64,000 bases of DNA from Streptomyces sp. M41(2017) (GTDB lineage Bacteria > Actinomycetota > Actinomycetes > Streptomycetales > Streptomycetaceae), in the NCBI RefSeq assembly GCF_002078175.1, contig NZ_MWFK01000002.1:310001-374000 (forward strand). The letters run 5' to 3'. Made by a program: the position numbers and the translations under genes. The notes beneath the pieces are model-generated. The model was not told where the DNA came from. It saw nothing but the letters and a program-made list of their open reading frames with translations, and made no database searches. Shown here piece by piece: positions 18,202-27,262 of this stretch. Numbering within the stretch: position 1 is the stretch's first letter; each line of letters starts with the position of its first letter.

Positions 18202-19497
18202 TCAGGCGGGCGATTCGCTTCGCGTGTCGCCCGTTGACTCGCCAGTGCGGCGGTGGCGTCGGTCGAGGTAGGCAACGACAGGTGTGGCCAAGGTGCCGTG
18301 GAGGAAAACCGACAGAAGCACGGTGAAGATCACGGTTGCCCATAGTTCGTCGGCGGGGGCGGCGAAGTGGCCATGCTCCAGGGCGTAGGAGAGGTAGAAG
18401 AAGGAGCCGATGCCGCGGATGCCGAAGAAGGCGGTGACTATGCGCTCGCGTCGCGCTCCGGCGGTTGGGTGCTGGGAGAGGTAGCCGATGAGCGGGCGGA
18501 TGAGCAGGAGCAAGAGGAGGGCGAGTGTCGCGCCTTGCCAGGTCAACGCCGTCAGGCCGCCTTGGGCGACGAAGCCGCCGACGAGGAACAGGATGGCCGC
18601 GGTGAGCAGGCGTTCGATCTGGTCCATGAAGGAGTGCATCACGCGGTGGTAGCCGTGGGCGCGCTCCGCGGTGCGGATGGTCACGGCGGTGGCGAATACG
18701 GCGAGGAAGCCGTAGCCGTGGACGAGTTCGGCCAGGCCGTAGGAGGCGAAGGTGGCGGCGAGGGCGACGAAGCCCTCGCTGTGTTCGGACAGCCTGAGCG
18801 CCTTGCTGCGGGCTCGGAAGAAGAGCCAGCCGAGGAGGCGGCCGAAGGTGATACCGATGCCGGTGCCGAGGGCGATGCGGGTCAGGACGTCGTACCAGGC
18901 CCAGTGCCCGATCCACGCGGCTGACCAGCCGGTGGCTGTGGTGGCGGAGAGAGCCAGAGCGGCCAGGACAAAGGGAAAAGCGAGGCCGTCATTGAGGCCG
19001 GCCTCGCTGGTGAGGGCGAAGCGCGCTTCGTCCTCATCGAATTCCGCGTCGGTCGGCTCTCCGACCCGTACCTCGCCGGCCAGCACGGGGTCTGTGGGGG
19101 CGAGGGTTGCCGCCACCAGCAGGGAGACGGCCGGGGCCCAGCCCAGGGCCCACCCCGCCGCGGTGGTGGCGAGGATCGTGAGGGGCATGGCTATGCCCAG
19201 CAGCTGCCAGGTGGTGAGCCAGGAGCGCCATCCGAAGGGGCGGTTGATGGCGAGCCCGGCGCCCATCAGGGCGACCACGATGCAGACCTCCGTGAAGTGC
19301 TCGACTGCAGGACCTCCTGACACAGGGTGCAGTCGGGGCAGAAGGTCGACCGGCAACTGGAAGACGACGAAGCCCAGTGCGAGGAAGACCATGGGAGCGG
19401 AGAGGGGGCGCTTGGCCACAAGCGCGGGCAGCGCCGCAGCACCCAAGGCACCCAGGCCGAGGAGAACGTAAGTCAGGTCGGTGCCCGACAGTTGCAT
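18202..19497 (-). CDS. Na+/H+ (cation:proton) antiporter, CPA1/NhaP-like
   Basis: 431 residues. The ATG at 19497 follows GAGGATGGAAGACG and gives a protein that starts directly at its first membrane helix (LTYVLLGLGALGAAALP). About 12 helices are visible. The key ion-binding motif is in LLVAATLAPTDPVLAGEV (family signature of TDP between helices), then TSEAGLNDGLAFPFV (the conserved ND/EN-type aspartate), and FFGIRGIGSFFYL late in the protein. It exports Na+ or K+ in exchange for protons, aiding pH and salt balance. There is no cytosolic TrkA or UspA domain at the C-terminus (ends RTGESTGDTRSESPA). Confidence 0.9.
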   Translation of the reverse strand: MQLSGTDLTYVLLGLGALGAAALPALVAKRPLSAPMVFLALGFVVFQLPVDLLPRLHPVSGGPAVEHFTEVCIVVALMGAGLAINRPFGWRSWLTTWQLLGIAMPLTILATTAAGWALGWAPAVSLLVAATLAPTDPVLAGEVRVGEPTDAEFDEDEARFALTSEAGLNDGLAFPFVLAALALSATTATGWSAAWIGHWAWYDVLTRIALGTGIGITFGRLLGWLFFRARSKALRLSEHSEGFVALAATFASYGLAELVHGYGFLAVFATAVTIRTAERAHGYHRVMHSFMDQIERLLTAAILFLVGGFVAQGGLTALTWQGATLALLLLLLIRPLIGYLSQHPTAGARRERIVTAFFGIRGIGSFFYLSYALEHGHFAAPADELWATVIFTVLLSVFLHGTLATPVVAYLDRRHRRTGESTGDTRSESPA

Positions 19498-20045
19498 CGT
19501 CTTCCATCCTCGAGTCGGCCCAAAGAGCGGCAGTCCTGCCGACTCCGGGCGCCGACCCTCGTCGGCGCAGTCCCAGTACCCGTTGATCGACGCACAACCC
19601 GCCGAGGTGACGGACGTCATCCGACGGTGACAGGCCTCCGAACTCACGCCGAAAGCAGGGCCTTCGGTAATGCCGGTGCGGGGAGGAGGCCGGTCGGCTC
19701 CGGATCGATACGGGGCAGTCGACCGGGCGCAGGCGCTGAGGCATCGTCAGAGATGCGCGATGCGACTGTGCGGGGCTCGGTGTGCGCGCCGGTCGGGCGG
19801 GGGGGGCCGCCGAGCAGGGTGAGGCGGGCGGGGAACGAACGCGGCGGGGTCGTCGTCGGCGCCGAGCAGGGCGGGCAGTGCTTCGAGCGTCCAGTCGGCT
19901 CCCGGTCCTCATGCCTCCCCGGCGATTACGATTGCGGTTCCTAGATCTCGTATATGGCCCAGTTCGAGCGTCCGCGGCGGCGCGACACCGGGTAGGTCCC
20001 TGGGTGCCCGGCAGGCGCCCTCGGAAGAGCCGGTGCCTCGCGTGG
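19498..20045. other. Intergenic region of about 550 bases
   Basis: The right part of this stretch precedes the ABC permease stop and the left part should hold the antiporter promoter. The open frames present are Arg/Pro/Ala-rich with no ribosome sites. A minus-strand frame with LEALPALLGADDDPAAFVP looks somewhat protein-like but has no start and no recognised family. Confidence 0.35.
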
Positions 20046-22874
20046 TCAGTCGGCGGCCAGCAGGTGGGCGGGTGCGATCCGCACGAGTCTTCGGACGGGG
20101 ACCGTCAGAGCGGCGCCCACCAACGCGGTGGCGGCCATCGCGGCCAGCAGCGCGGCGCCGACGATCGCGACGAAGTGCCCCTCCAGCACGCCGCGCCCCA
20201 GCGTCATGACCGCCACCAGTCCGATGCCGGCCCCGGACAAGCTGCCCAGGAGGGCGAGTCCGATCCCCTCGTAGAGCGTCAACCGGGCGAGTTCGCGGTT
20301 GGTCCACCCCGTTGCCCGCAGGATGGCGAGATCCGCCGCGCGCTCGCGCTGTGACAGCACCAGCACGTCCACGGCTCCTGCCGCGCCGAGCGCCAGCGAC
20401 AGGGCGACGCTCAGATAGTCGGCGGCCCGGGCCTGAGCGACCACGGCGTTGCCGAGCAGCGATCCCGCCACTTCGCCGCGGAAGGCCAGTGTCAGAGCCA
20501 GCAAGGTGGTGAACGCGGCGACTCCGAGCGCCAGGCCCGACGCGCCGAGCAACGTGCGGCCGCGCACCCTCAGAAGGTTGACCATGGCCAGGCCTGCCAC
20601 CGAGCGCACCGGGCGGGACCGGCGAACCGCCGTCACCGGCGCTCGGACCGCCTGCATGGGGCCCAGACGTGTCGCGAGCCAGGCCGGGATCAGACCCGCG
20701 GCGGTGGCCAGCAGCAATGCCACCGGGACGACCATCAGCGACTTGGTACCGGCGTCAGGCTGGCCCAGCAGCCGGCCGAGCACGTACGCGAGCACCGCGC
20801 CCACGAAGCCTGCCGCGAGCCCTATCGCGGCCAGTTCACCGAGGATGAGCCGAAGTACCTCGCCGCCGCTCCAGCCGACGCAGCGCAAGGTGCCGATCTC
20901 GGTGCGGCGGGAGCGCACCGAGGCCAGCGCCGCCTGGCTGAGGAACAGCGCGCAGACGACCAGGACCAGGGTGAAGAGGATGACGCTCTTGGTGTCCACG
21001 GCCCTCAGGATCCGCAGGGCCACACCCTTTTCCACCCACCGTTCCGTCACCCGCGCCGTGTCGCTGAGTACGACGGTCTGCGGCCGGGGGGAACTGCCGA
21101 CCGTCACGTCCACCTGAAGCCTGGGGTAAGCCGTGCGGATCTGGCCGGCCACGGCGTTGACCCGGGCCCGGGACGCGGCGTCGACGCCGGTCACGCCGGC
21201 CACTTTGAGCCTGATCGCGCTGACGGGCGCCTTGTCCTGGAGGCTCGGGACGCGGCGGCTCCTGGTAAGGGCCGTGATCGAGTCCATGGTGGTGAGCATG
21301 GTGGGCGGCGGGGTGAGGTAGCCGCCCAAGTTCCGGTCGGGGCGCAGTGGTCGGCCGTTCAGCGTGGTGCGGGTGGTGCGGTCCTCACCGGTGACCTGTG
21401 GCGACTGGTACGTCTCCAGCGGGGCCTGCGAGAGTGGCGAGAAGCCGGGGAGCCTGCCGGTGTCGAAGCGGCCGACGACGTCAAAGTAGGGGGCCTCCAG
21501 ACGGCCGAAGTCGAGCTCCTGGCACCGTCCCATACCGTCGCAGAAGGTGGAGGCGTGGCTCGTCACCTTCCGGTACTGCGGGCCTGTGTTCTCCTCGGGG
21601 ACGTCCGCCACCGGTTGCTCGTTCAGGTTGGTCACCCACAGGCCGGGCTTCTGCGGGGCTTGCGGAACCGCGGCCAGGCTGCCGCCCGCCGTCCGCCGGT
21701 AGGTCACCGGCCCGACCGTCCAGTAGTTGGTGGCGTCCACCCCGAACCGGGGCACCGCCTTCCGGTATCCCTGGCCGAGGTCCACGCTGACGTGCCCCAC
21801 GGGTGTGCCGCGCAGGTTCTTGACGAAGGTGTTGGCCGTCGGATTGCCCAGCCGTGAGGGCAGCTTCGCGGGATCTCCGGTGTCGAGGCGCTCCACAGTG
21901 GCGTTGATCCTGCCCGCGGTCAGCGCGTGGCTGCTGAGCGCCACCGCTATGTGTGCCTCTCGCTGGCCTTGCGGGCTTCTCGAGGGCGGAACCACGTACG
22001 GTTTGTCCCGCTCCGCGATCATGCGGCCCGACGTGACGGTACGGCGCAGGCCCACCAGGCGCTCCTCCGCTGCCGGGTCGACGGCGGACAGCAGCACCGG
22101 GTACGCGACGGGAATGTCGATGGTGGCCTTGCCCTGCCCCGACTGGCAGTTCATCCGCGAGTGCAGGTCGGGGTCGAACGCGGAGCGGTCGCTGAGATCC
22201 TCGCCGATGATGCTCTCCTTCATCGGCAGGTCGAGGTTCCACTGTGTCTGCCCGGTCTTGTCGCCGTTGAAGTAGAAGCACACGTTGTACTTGCCGTTCA
22301 TCATGTACCGCCGGGTACTTCTGTCGGCCTGTCCCTTCTCCAGGGTCTCGGACTCGAACAGGTCGTCCGATTTCCCCGAGGTGATGGGAGAACGCGTGAG
22401 GTAGACGTACTGATCGGCGGTGCGATAGGTCTCCAGCCCGGCGGTGAGCTTCGGAGCGATCCGCAGGATCTGTCGGGACGCCTTGCCGTCGAGGAAACGG
22501 GAGACATCGACGGAGACGGTGTTGGACACCATCAGGTAGCCGATGTTGGCGACGGGTGCCGCCACGTCGACTCCGGCCAGGCCACGGATGCGCCGGTACT
22601 GGTCCATCGTGATGCCGCCGAAGGTGCCGGACAGGAAGTTCGGCGCGACCAGACCGCTCGACCGCTCCACGTCGGTCTGCGCGTCGGGCGGTCGTACCAG
22701 GACGTCGTACGCGGAGCGGGCGTTCTTCGCCACCGTGCCGATGGTGCTCGCCTGACTCGTGTGCACCGTGGAGGTCAGCAGCGTGAAGCTGGTCGCCGCC
22801 ACGAGGATTCCTGCCGCGAGCGCCAGCGCGCGGGTGCGCCGCCGGATGAGCTGCCCGATGATCATCGCGATCAC
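20046..22874 (-). CDS. FtsX-type ABC transporter permease, large
   Basis: 942 residues. The start is the GTG of a GTGA overlap with the stop of the ATPase gene (22871-22874), so translation is coupled. The protein begins with a membrane helix (RALALAAGILVAATSFTLLT), then a very large extracytoplasmic domain of about 550 residues, then FtsX-like helices (SVILFTLVLVVCALFLSQ, LGELAAIGLAAGFVGAVLAY) and a second FtsX half at the C-terminus (LAILRATGWTNRELARLTLY). This is the MacB/LolC type of exporter or mechanotransmitter, in which the ATPase drives periplasm-facing movements rather than substrate passage. Cargo is unknown; antibiotic or lipoprotein export are typical options. Confidence 0.9.
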   Translation of the reverse strand: MIAMIIGQLIRRRTRALALAAGILVAATSFTLLTSTVHTSQASTIGTVAKNARSAYDVLVRPPDAQTDVERSSGLVAPNFLSGTFGGITMDQYRRIRGLAGVDVAAPVANIGYLMVSNTVSVDVSRFLDGKASRQILRIAPKLTAGLETYRTADQYVYLTRSPITSGKSDDLFESETLEKGQADRSTRRYMMNGKYNVCFYFNGDKTGQTQWNLDLPMKESIIGEDLSDRSAFDPDLHSRMNCQSGQGKATIDIPVAYPVLLSAVDPAAEERLVGLRRTVTSGRMIAERDKPYVVPPSRSPQGQREAHIAVALSSHALTAGRINATVERLDTGDPAKLPSRLGNPTANTFVKNLRGTPVGHVSVDLGQGYRKAVPRFGVDATNYWTVGPVTYRRTAGGSLAAVPQAPQKPGLWVTNLNEQPVADVPEENTGPQYRKVTSHASTFCDGMGRCQELDFGRLEAPYFDVVGRFDTGRLPGFSPLSQAPLETYQSPQVTGEDRTTRTTLNGRPLRPDRNLGGYLTPPPTMLTTMDSITALTRSRRVPSLQDKAPVSAIRLKVAGVTGVDAASRARVNAVAGQIRTAYPRLQVDVTVGSSPRPQTVVLSDTARVTERWVEKGVALRILRAVDTKSVILFTLVLVVCALFLSQAALASVRSRRTEIGTLRCVGWSGGEVLRLILGELAAIGLAAGFVGAVLAYVLGRLLGQPDAGTKSLMVVPVALLLATAAGLIPAWLATRLGPMQAVRAPVTAVRRSRPVRSVAGLAMVNLLRVRGRTLLGASGLALGVAAFTTLLALTLAFRGEVAGSLLGNAVVAQARAADYLSVALSLALGAAGAVDVLVLSQRERAADLAILRATGWTNRELARLTLYEGIGLALLGSLSGAGIGLVAVMTLGRGVLEGHFVAIVGAALLAAMAATALVGAALTVPVRRLVRIAPAHLLAAD

Positions 22875-23575
22875 GGGCGCAGCCCTCCCAGGCGGTCGAG
22901 TGCGTCGGCGGAGGCCGTGATCCGCCGGTTCGAGGTGATCCGGCCGTCCTGCAGACGCACCACCCGGTCCCCGTTCGCCGCGACCTCGGCGTCATGGGTG
23001 GCGATGATCATCGTCATGCCGTAGCTCTCCCGCAGGGACATCAGCAGGTCGATGATCTCCCGGCCGGTGACGCTGTCGAGGTTGCCCGTCGGTTCGTCGG
23101 CAAGCAGCAGGCCCGGCCGGTTGATCAACGCTCTTGCCACAGCGACCCGTTGTTGCTGTCCTCCCGACAACTCCGCCGGGAGAGCGTCGGCTCGCGTGCC
23201 CAGACCGACCGCCTCCAGGAGTTCCATGCCGCGCTCCCGTCGGTCGAAGTCGACTCTTCGGGGCAGTACCGGGGCGAGTACGTTGTCCAGCACCGTGAGT
23301 GCGGGCAGGAGATGGAAGCGCTGGAAGACGAAACCGATGCGTCTGCGGTGGTCGTCCAGATGCCGGGCCAACAGCTTCGCGCCGTCGATCTCGACGCTCC
23401 CTTCGTCCGGCCGGTCCATTCCTCCGGTCACGTGGAGCACCGTGGACTTGCCGGATCCGGAGGGCCCGGTGAGCACCACCGCCTCCCCCGGGGCGACCTC
23501 CAAGTCGACCTTGTCCAGAGCGATCAACCCGGGATAGCGCCGGCTCACGCCGCGCAACGCCACGTGCACAGCCAT
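22871..23575 (-). CDS. ABC transporter ATP-binding protein, MacB/LolD-like
   Basis: 234 residues from ATG (23575). Walker A is GPSGSGKST, the Q-loop is in FVFQRFHLLPALTVLDNV, the ABC signature is LSGGQQQRVAVARAL, Walker B is LLLADEPTGNLDS, and the H-switch is in IATHD. The FxxFxLxPxLTxxENV pattern marks the MacB/LolD subfamily that pairs with FtsX-like permeases. It overlaps the permease gene by 4 bases and is divergent from the PadR gene, which is its probable repressor. Confidence 0.9.
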   Translation of the reverse strand: MAVHVALRGVSRRYPGLIALDKVDLEVAPGEAVVLTGPSGSGKSTVLHVTGGMDRPDEGSVEIDGAKLLARHLDDHRRRIGFVFQRFHLLPALTVLDNVLAPVLPRRVDFDRRERGMELLEAVGLGTRADALPAELSGGQQQRVAVARALINRPGLLLADEPTGNLDSVTGREIIDLLMSLRESYGMTMIIATHDAEVAANGDRVVRLQDGRITSNRRITASADALDRLGGLRP

Positions 23576-23600
23576 CGAAGTAGCCCCCCGCTCCCCTGCA

Positions 23601-23631
23601 TTGCCACAATCCATGGGTATGTTGTCACAAT
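23601..23631. promoter_or_regulatory. Direct repeat TTGYCACAAT x2, candidate PadR operator
   Basis: TTGCCACAAT (23601-23610) and TTGTCACAAT (23622-23631) are repeated 21 bases apart, two helical turns, in the short region between the divergent ABC and PadR genes. The same DNA also reads as an imperfect palindrome (CATTGCCACAA against TTGTCACAATG). Such a pair placed between divergent genes is a good candidate for dimeric binding by the PadR protein; the assignment is inference. Confidence 0.5.
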
Positions 23632-23646
23632 GCAGGAAGGATGTGT

Positions 23647-24261
23647 ATGCCGCTTCATCACGCCGTGCTGGCGCTCCTGACGGAGCGTCCGAGCCACGGA
23701 TACGAGCTCAAGGCCCAGTTCGAGGAGACCATCGGCCCGCAGTGGGGCGGCCTCAACATCGGTCACCTCTACCAGATCCTCGAACGGCTCGTCCGCGACG
23801 GCTACGTGACGCGTTCCCAGGTCGCACAGGCCGACCGCCCGGACAAGAACCTCTACATGCTCACCTCCGCGGGCAGCGCCGAGCTCGAGACGTGGGCCAC
23901 CAGCTCCTGGGTACGCACCGGCGGCTTCCGCGACGAGATCTTCCTGAAGCTCCTGGCAGCAACCACGCTCGGCGCAGAGGCCCTCGCCACCCTCATCGAG
24001 GCACAGCGGCAGACGTACCTCTCGGAACTCGCGGGTCTCTCCCGCCAACGCCGACTGCACACCGACGAGCCCTTGGTGGCCCTCCTGATCGACTCGGCCA
24101 TCGCCCACACCAAGGCAGACCTCGGCCTACTGGACAGCGCGGAACAGCACTTGGGCGCGCTGGCTGCGACGCGCGGGACCGGGGGCGCGTCGGGGCGCAA
24201 CGCTGCCGAGGCCGAACCGGACGCAGGCCGGCAGGCGGGTTCCTGGCCCAGCTCCGCGTAG
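23647..24261 (+). CDS. PadR-family transcriptional regulator
   Basis: 204 residues. The ATG at 23647 is preferred over the ATG at 23641 because GGAAGG lies 6 bases upstream of the former and directly abuts the latter. The winged helix is the N-terminal 100 residues: LHHAVLALLTERPSHGYELK, then GGLNIGHLYQILERLVRDGY and VAQADRPDKNLYMLTSAG. A C-terminal helical dimerisation arm follows (LAGLSRQRRLHTDEPLVALL). PadR members usually repress an adjacent exporter and release DNA on binding a toxic small molecule. The divergent ABC exporter is the expected target. Confidence 0.9.
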   Translation: MPLHHAVLALLTERPSHGYELKAQFEETIGPQWGGLNIGHLYQILERLVRDGYVTRSQVAQADRPDKNLYMLTSAGSAELETWATSSWVRTGGFRDEIFLKLLAATTLGAEALATLIEAQRQTYLSELAGLSRQRRLHTDEPLVALLIDSAIAHTKADLGLLDSAEQHLGALAATRGTGGASGRNAAEAEPDAGRQAGSWPSSA

Positions 24262-24382
24262 GGACAACCTTCTCGGTCCGTACAGCCGAACGGTCATCGC
24301 CAGTCGGATGCGGCAAGAGCCATCGTTTGACCTTGACGTCCCGGTCGCGAGGGCGGCTGAGTCCCCCCGCGACCCGGCAGCA

Positions 24383-24895
24383 TCACTTCGAAGGAATGCG
24401 GAACTCGAACTCTGCACGGTCCCACGGAACGGCGGGCGGATTCGCGAGCACGGTCCCGGTGCGGACCGCGCCGACGCGGTGGTAGAAGTCCTCGGCGGGA
24501 GGATGCGACACAACCTTGAGACGGTCCAGCCCGGCGGCACGAGCCTCGTTCTTCATGTGCTCGATGAGCCGCCTTCCAATACCCCGCCCCTGCGCCTCGT
24601 CAGCGACGAACAACAAGTCGAGCTCCGGTGGAACAAGGACGAGCGAATAGAACCCGAGGACCCGGCCTTCCTCGTGCTCGTCGGCGGATACGGCCACGAA
24701 GACGCGATGGGACTCGATGTAGTCGGGACCGACTCGATAGCCCGCGACTGCGCCTGCGTACTCCCCCTGGTAGGCACCTGAGCCACGCACGATCCGCGTG
24801 AGTCGTTTGGCATCCCGCGCCACAGCCCTCCGAATCGTGATCGGTTGGCTGGTTGGGAAAGTGCGTGACCTCATCGGAAGAGTATTTCTCACCAT
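24383..24895 (-). CDS. GNAT-family N-acetyltransferase
   Basis: 170 residues from ATG at 24895 behind AGGGG. The acetyl-CoA binding motif A is LLFVADEAQGRGIGRRLIEHM (residues about 93-113), with the Q/RxxGxG core AQGRGIG. Before it comes the beta-strand segment VLGFYSLVLVPPELD, and after it KVVSHPPAEDFYHRVGA, motif B. The protein acetylates an amine with acetyl-CoA in the cytosol; the substrate is not predictable. It is convergent with PadR. Confidence 0.85.
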   Translation of the reverse strand: MVRNTLPMRSRTFPTSQPITIRRAVARDAKRLTRIVRGSGAYQGEYAGAVAGYRVGPDYIESHRVFVAVSADEHEEGRVLGFYSLVLVPPELDLLFVADEAQGRGIGRRLIEHMKNEARAAGLDRLKVVSHPPAEDFYHRVGAVRTGTVLANPPAVPWDRAEFEFRIPSK

Positions 24896-25178
24896 GGTGC
24901 GCCCCTGTTCCGTTGGGGCGTCCCTATCCCCTCGGCAAGGTGTGGCGCGGCCGCTTGCGCATGGTCAACGAGGCCCCGAAACGAACAGGCGCGCAGTTGT
25001 TCGCACGAACAGGTGATCGTTGCCTCAGGAATTGCGTGAGGCCTGCACGAACCACGATGCTTACGGAGTGCAAGCGACGTGCTGCAGAACGTAGCTGACG
25101 CACGCCTGGTCCCTGTCCCATACAGGACCGGGGTGTTGGTCCCACACACATGCACCATCGCAAGGAGATCGTTTCACC

Positions 25179-25238
25179 ATGAACCTGCTCACCGACATCC
25201 TCGCCGGCCTCGTCCACTTCGTCGGCTGGCTGGTGTAA
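25179..25238 (+). CDS. Very small hydrophobic peptide (19 residues)
   Basis: ATG at 25179 is preceded by AAGGAG at a spacing of 10-11 bases and ends with TAA. The product MNLLTDILAGLVHFVGWLV is amphipathic and hydrophobic with one acidic residue. A strong hairpin terminator starts 16 bases after the stop, so this is a complete transcription unit, not a random frame. It could be a membrane-active peptide, a regulator of a membrane protein or a type-I toxin-like peptide. No function is known to me. Confidence 0.65.
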   Translation: MNLLTDILAGLVHFVGWLV

Positions 25239-25253
25239 TTCCGTCGGATACCA

Positions 25254-25299
25254 GCGCGGCGCCGCCCTCCCGGTCCCACGGGGAGGCGGCGCCGTCGCG
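25254..25299 (+). terminator. Strong rho-independent-type hairpin after the 19-residue peptide gene
   Basis: CGGCGCCGCC and GGCGGCGCCG form a GC stem, extended inside by CTCCC and GGGGAG around an 8-base loop. It lies just after the peptide stop and before the SpoIIE phosphatase gene. Confidence 0.75.
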
Positions 25300-25540
25300 T
25301 TGTCCGTTCCCCCGGCCGACCCAAGTCCTCACCTGCAGGGGCGCCGCTGCGCGACGTGGTTTCCCGTCCACTTACGGGGGTCTTCCGCAGGACAGGCTGG
25401 CTGTGAGGCCCAGCGCACGCCGCGCACGCCGTCCATGGGTTGGGACTGTGCGGCCCGGCCGGTACGCGTCTCAGGGGGATCGAACCGGTCCTCGGAGCGG
25501 CGCACGTCCTTGCATGCGCGGCACGTGGAAGCCTTCATCC
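25300..25540. other. Leader region of the phosphatase gene
   Basis: No recognised gene. The plus-strand frame of the phosphatase is open upstream, but this part is Arg/Pro-rich and lacks a family match, so it is taken as non-coding leader. Confidence 0.4.
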
Positions 25541-26662
25541 ATGACCTTTCGACCGGGGCCGGATCCGCGACGTTCTTGGCGGCCGGGGCACGCACCGGCC
25601 CTGGTGGCGATCCCCGTAGGACTGATCATCGCGGTCTGTGTGGTGGACGTACTGATTCCCGAGTACATCCATCTCGGTCCGCTACTGGTGGCGGCGCCCG
25701 CGATCACGGTCGCGTTCGCCGGAGTCCGAATGACGGCGCTCATGGGAGGCCTCGCAGTGGCCGCCCAGGTGCTGATCGGCGCGATCCGGGGAGACCTGAC
25801 CACCGCCAACATCCAGGCCCAGATCGCCGCCCTGATCGTCGTCTCCGTCGCATGCGTCTTCATCTGCGTGGTGCGCGACCGCAGCGAGCGCCAGCTGGAA
25901 CAGGTGCGATCGGTGGCCGCGGTCGCGCAGGGTGTGTTGTTGCAGCCGCTGCCCGCACACGCCGGCCCACTGCGCATCGCCGGGATGTACATTCCCGCCG
26001 CAGAAGAGGCCGACCTCGGCGGGGACTTGTACGCCGCCGCCCGAACCGCCCACGGCAGCACGCGGCTCCTCATCGGCGACGTCCGTGGCAACGGCCTGGC
26101 CGCGATCAACAACTCCGCCCTCCTGCTCGGCGCCTTCCGCGCAGCCGCCCATCGGCAGGCGACCCTCCCCCAGCTCGCCGTCCACCTGGACGCCGCGTTC
26201 CGCTGGGACGCAGGCCAGTGGCGAGCTCACGAAGACCCGGACATCAACGAGGACTTCGCCACCGCCACACTGCTCGACATCCCCGACGACGAACCCGTCG
26301 TCCATGTCATCACCTGCGGACACCCACCGCCGCTCCTCCTCCGCGGCAGACACCTCACCCCGCTCACCACCGAGGCAAACCACCTCCCGATCGGATTCGG
26401 CGGACTCTTCGGCATCACCTCCTACCAGATCCAGACCTTTCCCTTCGCGGTCGACGACCTCCTGCTCCTCTACACGGACGGCGTCATCGAAGCCCGCAAC
26501 ACCGCCGGCCACTTCTACCCCTTCACCGAACGAGCCCCGAGATGGACCGGAAACGAACCGGACCAGCTGCTGCGCCACCTACGAGACGATCTGCGAGCCC
26601 ACGTTCACGGTCACCTCAACGACGACGCCGCCGTCGTCGCGATTCGCCGCACGACCAGCTGA
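25541..26662 (+). CDS. Membrane-anchored PP2C-type (SpoIIE/RsbU-like) serine phosphatase
   Basis: 373 residues. The ATG at 25541 is chosen (GGAAG nearby); an ATG at 25514 is possible. Three membrane helices occupy residues 17-110 (ALVAIPVGLIIAVCVVDVLI and two more). The cytosolic SpoIIE/PP2C domain follows: AEEADLGGDLYAAARTAHG, LLIGDVRGNGLAAI (metal-binding Asp), TCGHPPPLLLRG, LLLYTDGVIEARN and LNDDAAVVAIRR. This family dephosphorylates anti-sigma-factor antagonists in sigma-B-type partner switching. No PAS or GAF sensor is present, so the membrane part is the likely input. No anti-sigma partner lies nearby. Confidence 0.9.
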   Translation: MTFRPGPDPRRSWRPGHAPALVAIPVGLIIAVCVVDVLIPEYIHLGPLLVAAPAITVAFAGVRMTALMGGLAVAAQVLIGAIRGDLTTANIQAQIAALIVVSVACVFICVVRDRSERQLEQVRSVAAVAQGVLLQPLPAHAGPLRIAGMYIPAAEEADLGGDLYAAARTAHGSTRLLIGDVRGNGLAAINNSALLLGAFRAAAHRQATLPQLAVHLDAAFRWDAGQWRAHEDPDINEDFATATLLDIPDDEPVVHVITCGHPPPLLLRGRHLTPLTTEANHLPIGFGGLFGITSYQIQTFPFAVDDLLLLYTDGVIEARNTAGHFYPFTERAPRWTGNEPDQLLRHLRDDLRAHVHGHLNDDAAVVAIRRTTS

Positions 26663-26934
26663 TCAGCGGTCGTCGGAGTCGTGGCCGACGCCCGCGCACA
26701 CGCCGCTGCCGCCCGGCACGCCACCGTGGAGTGGATGCAGACCGGCAAGGGTTCGATCGCCTGTGCTGCACCGCGGAACCGGTCGAAGCGACCACCGCGA
26801 CGGACTGACCTCTCAGGCAGCCCACGGAAACCGTGGCCTGTTCGAAGACGCGACGACGACCCGGTCAATCTGCAGTTTCACGCTGCCGGGATCGCTGCCG
26901 CAACCGGGAATCTCAGCCACGCGGCTGCCCGCAC
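26663..26934. other. Intergenic, no gene seen
   Basis: Open frames are Arg/Pro-rich and without ribosome sites. The stretch adjoins a kinase remnant and is probably decayed sequence. Confidence 0.35.
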
Positions 26935-27111
26935 TCACTCGACGAGGACGCCGTTCGCCAAGTCGGTGAGCGATACCCGCTTCACGAAGACCCGAGTGCC
27001 GACGACTTCCAGCAGGGCCGACGTCCCGCCGATGCCCGACCCGAGCGGCAGTGCCGTGTCCAGGAGGTGTTGCAGGGCGTGATCACTGTGTGAGGACAGT
27101 GATTCGGCCAC
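26935..27111 (-). pseudogene. N-terminal remnant of a protein-kinase-like gene
   Basis: From a GTG at 27111 the 58-residue frame reads LPLGSGIGGTSALLEVVG and TRVFVKRVSLTDL, the glycine-rich loop and ATP-lysine strand of Streptomyces kinase-fold proteins of unknown substrate. The frame then diverges and stops (ANGVLVE). The rest of the kinase, including the catalytic loop, is absent. There is no ribosome site, so it is almost surely dead. Confidence 0.6.
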
Positions 27112-27262
27112 TGTCCGCCGAGTTCTTGGAGCAGGCCGAGAGAAGCCGACAGTCACCTCCTGCAACTCGCGCAGCGGGCGGCCGCGTGCGGACAGACTCC
27201 GGTCGCTCACCCCCTTGCCCCAGCCGGCCGGCCCGGAGCCTCCCTCGCTGTCGGCCGGCCGA

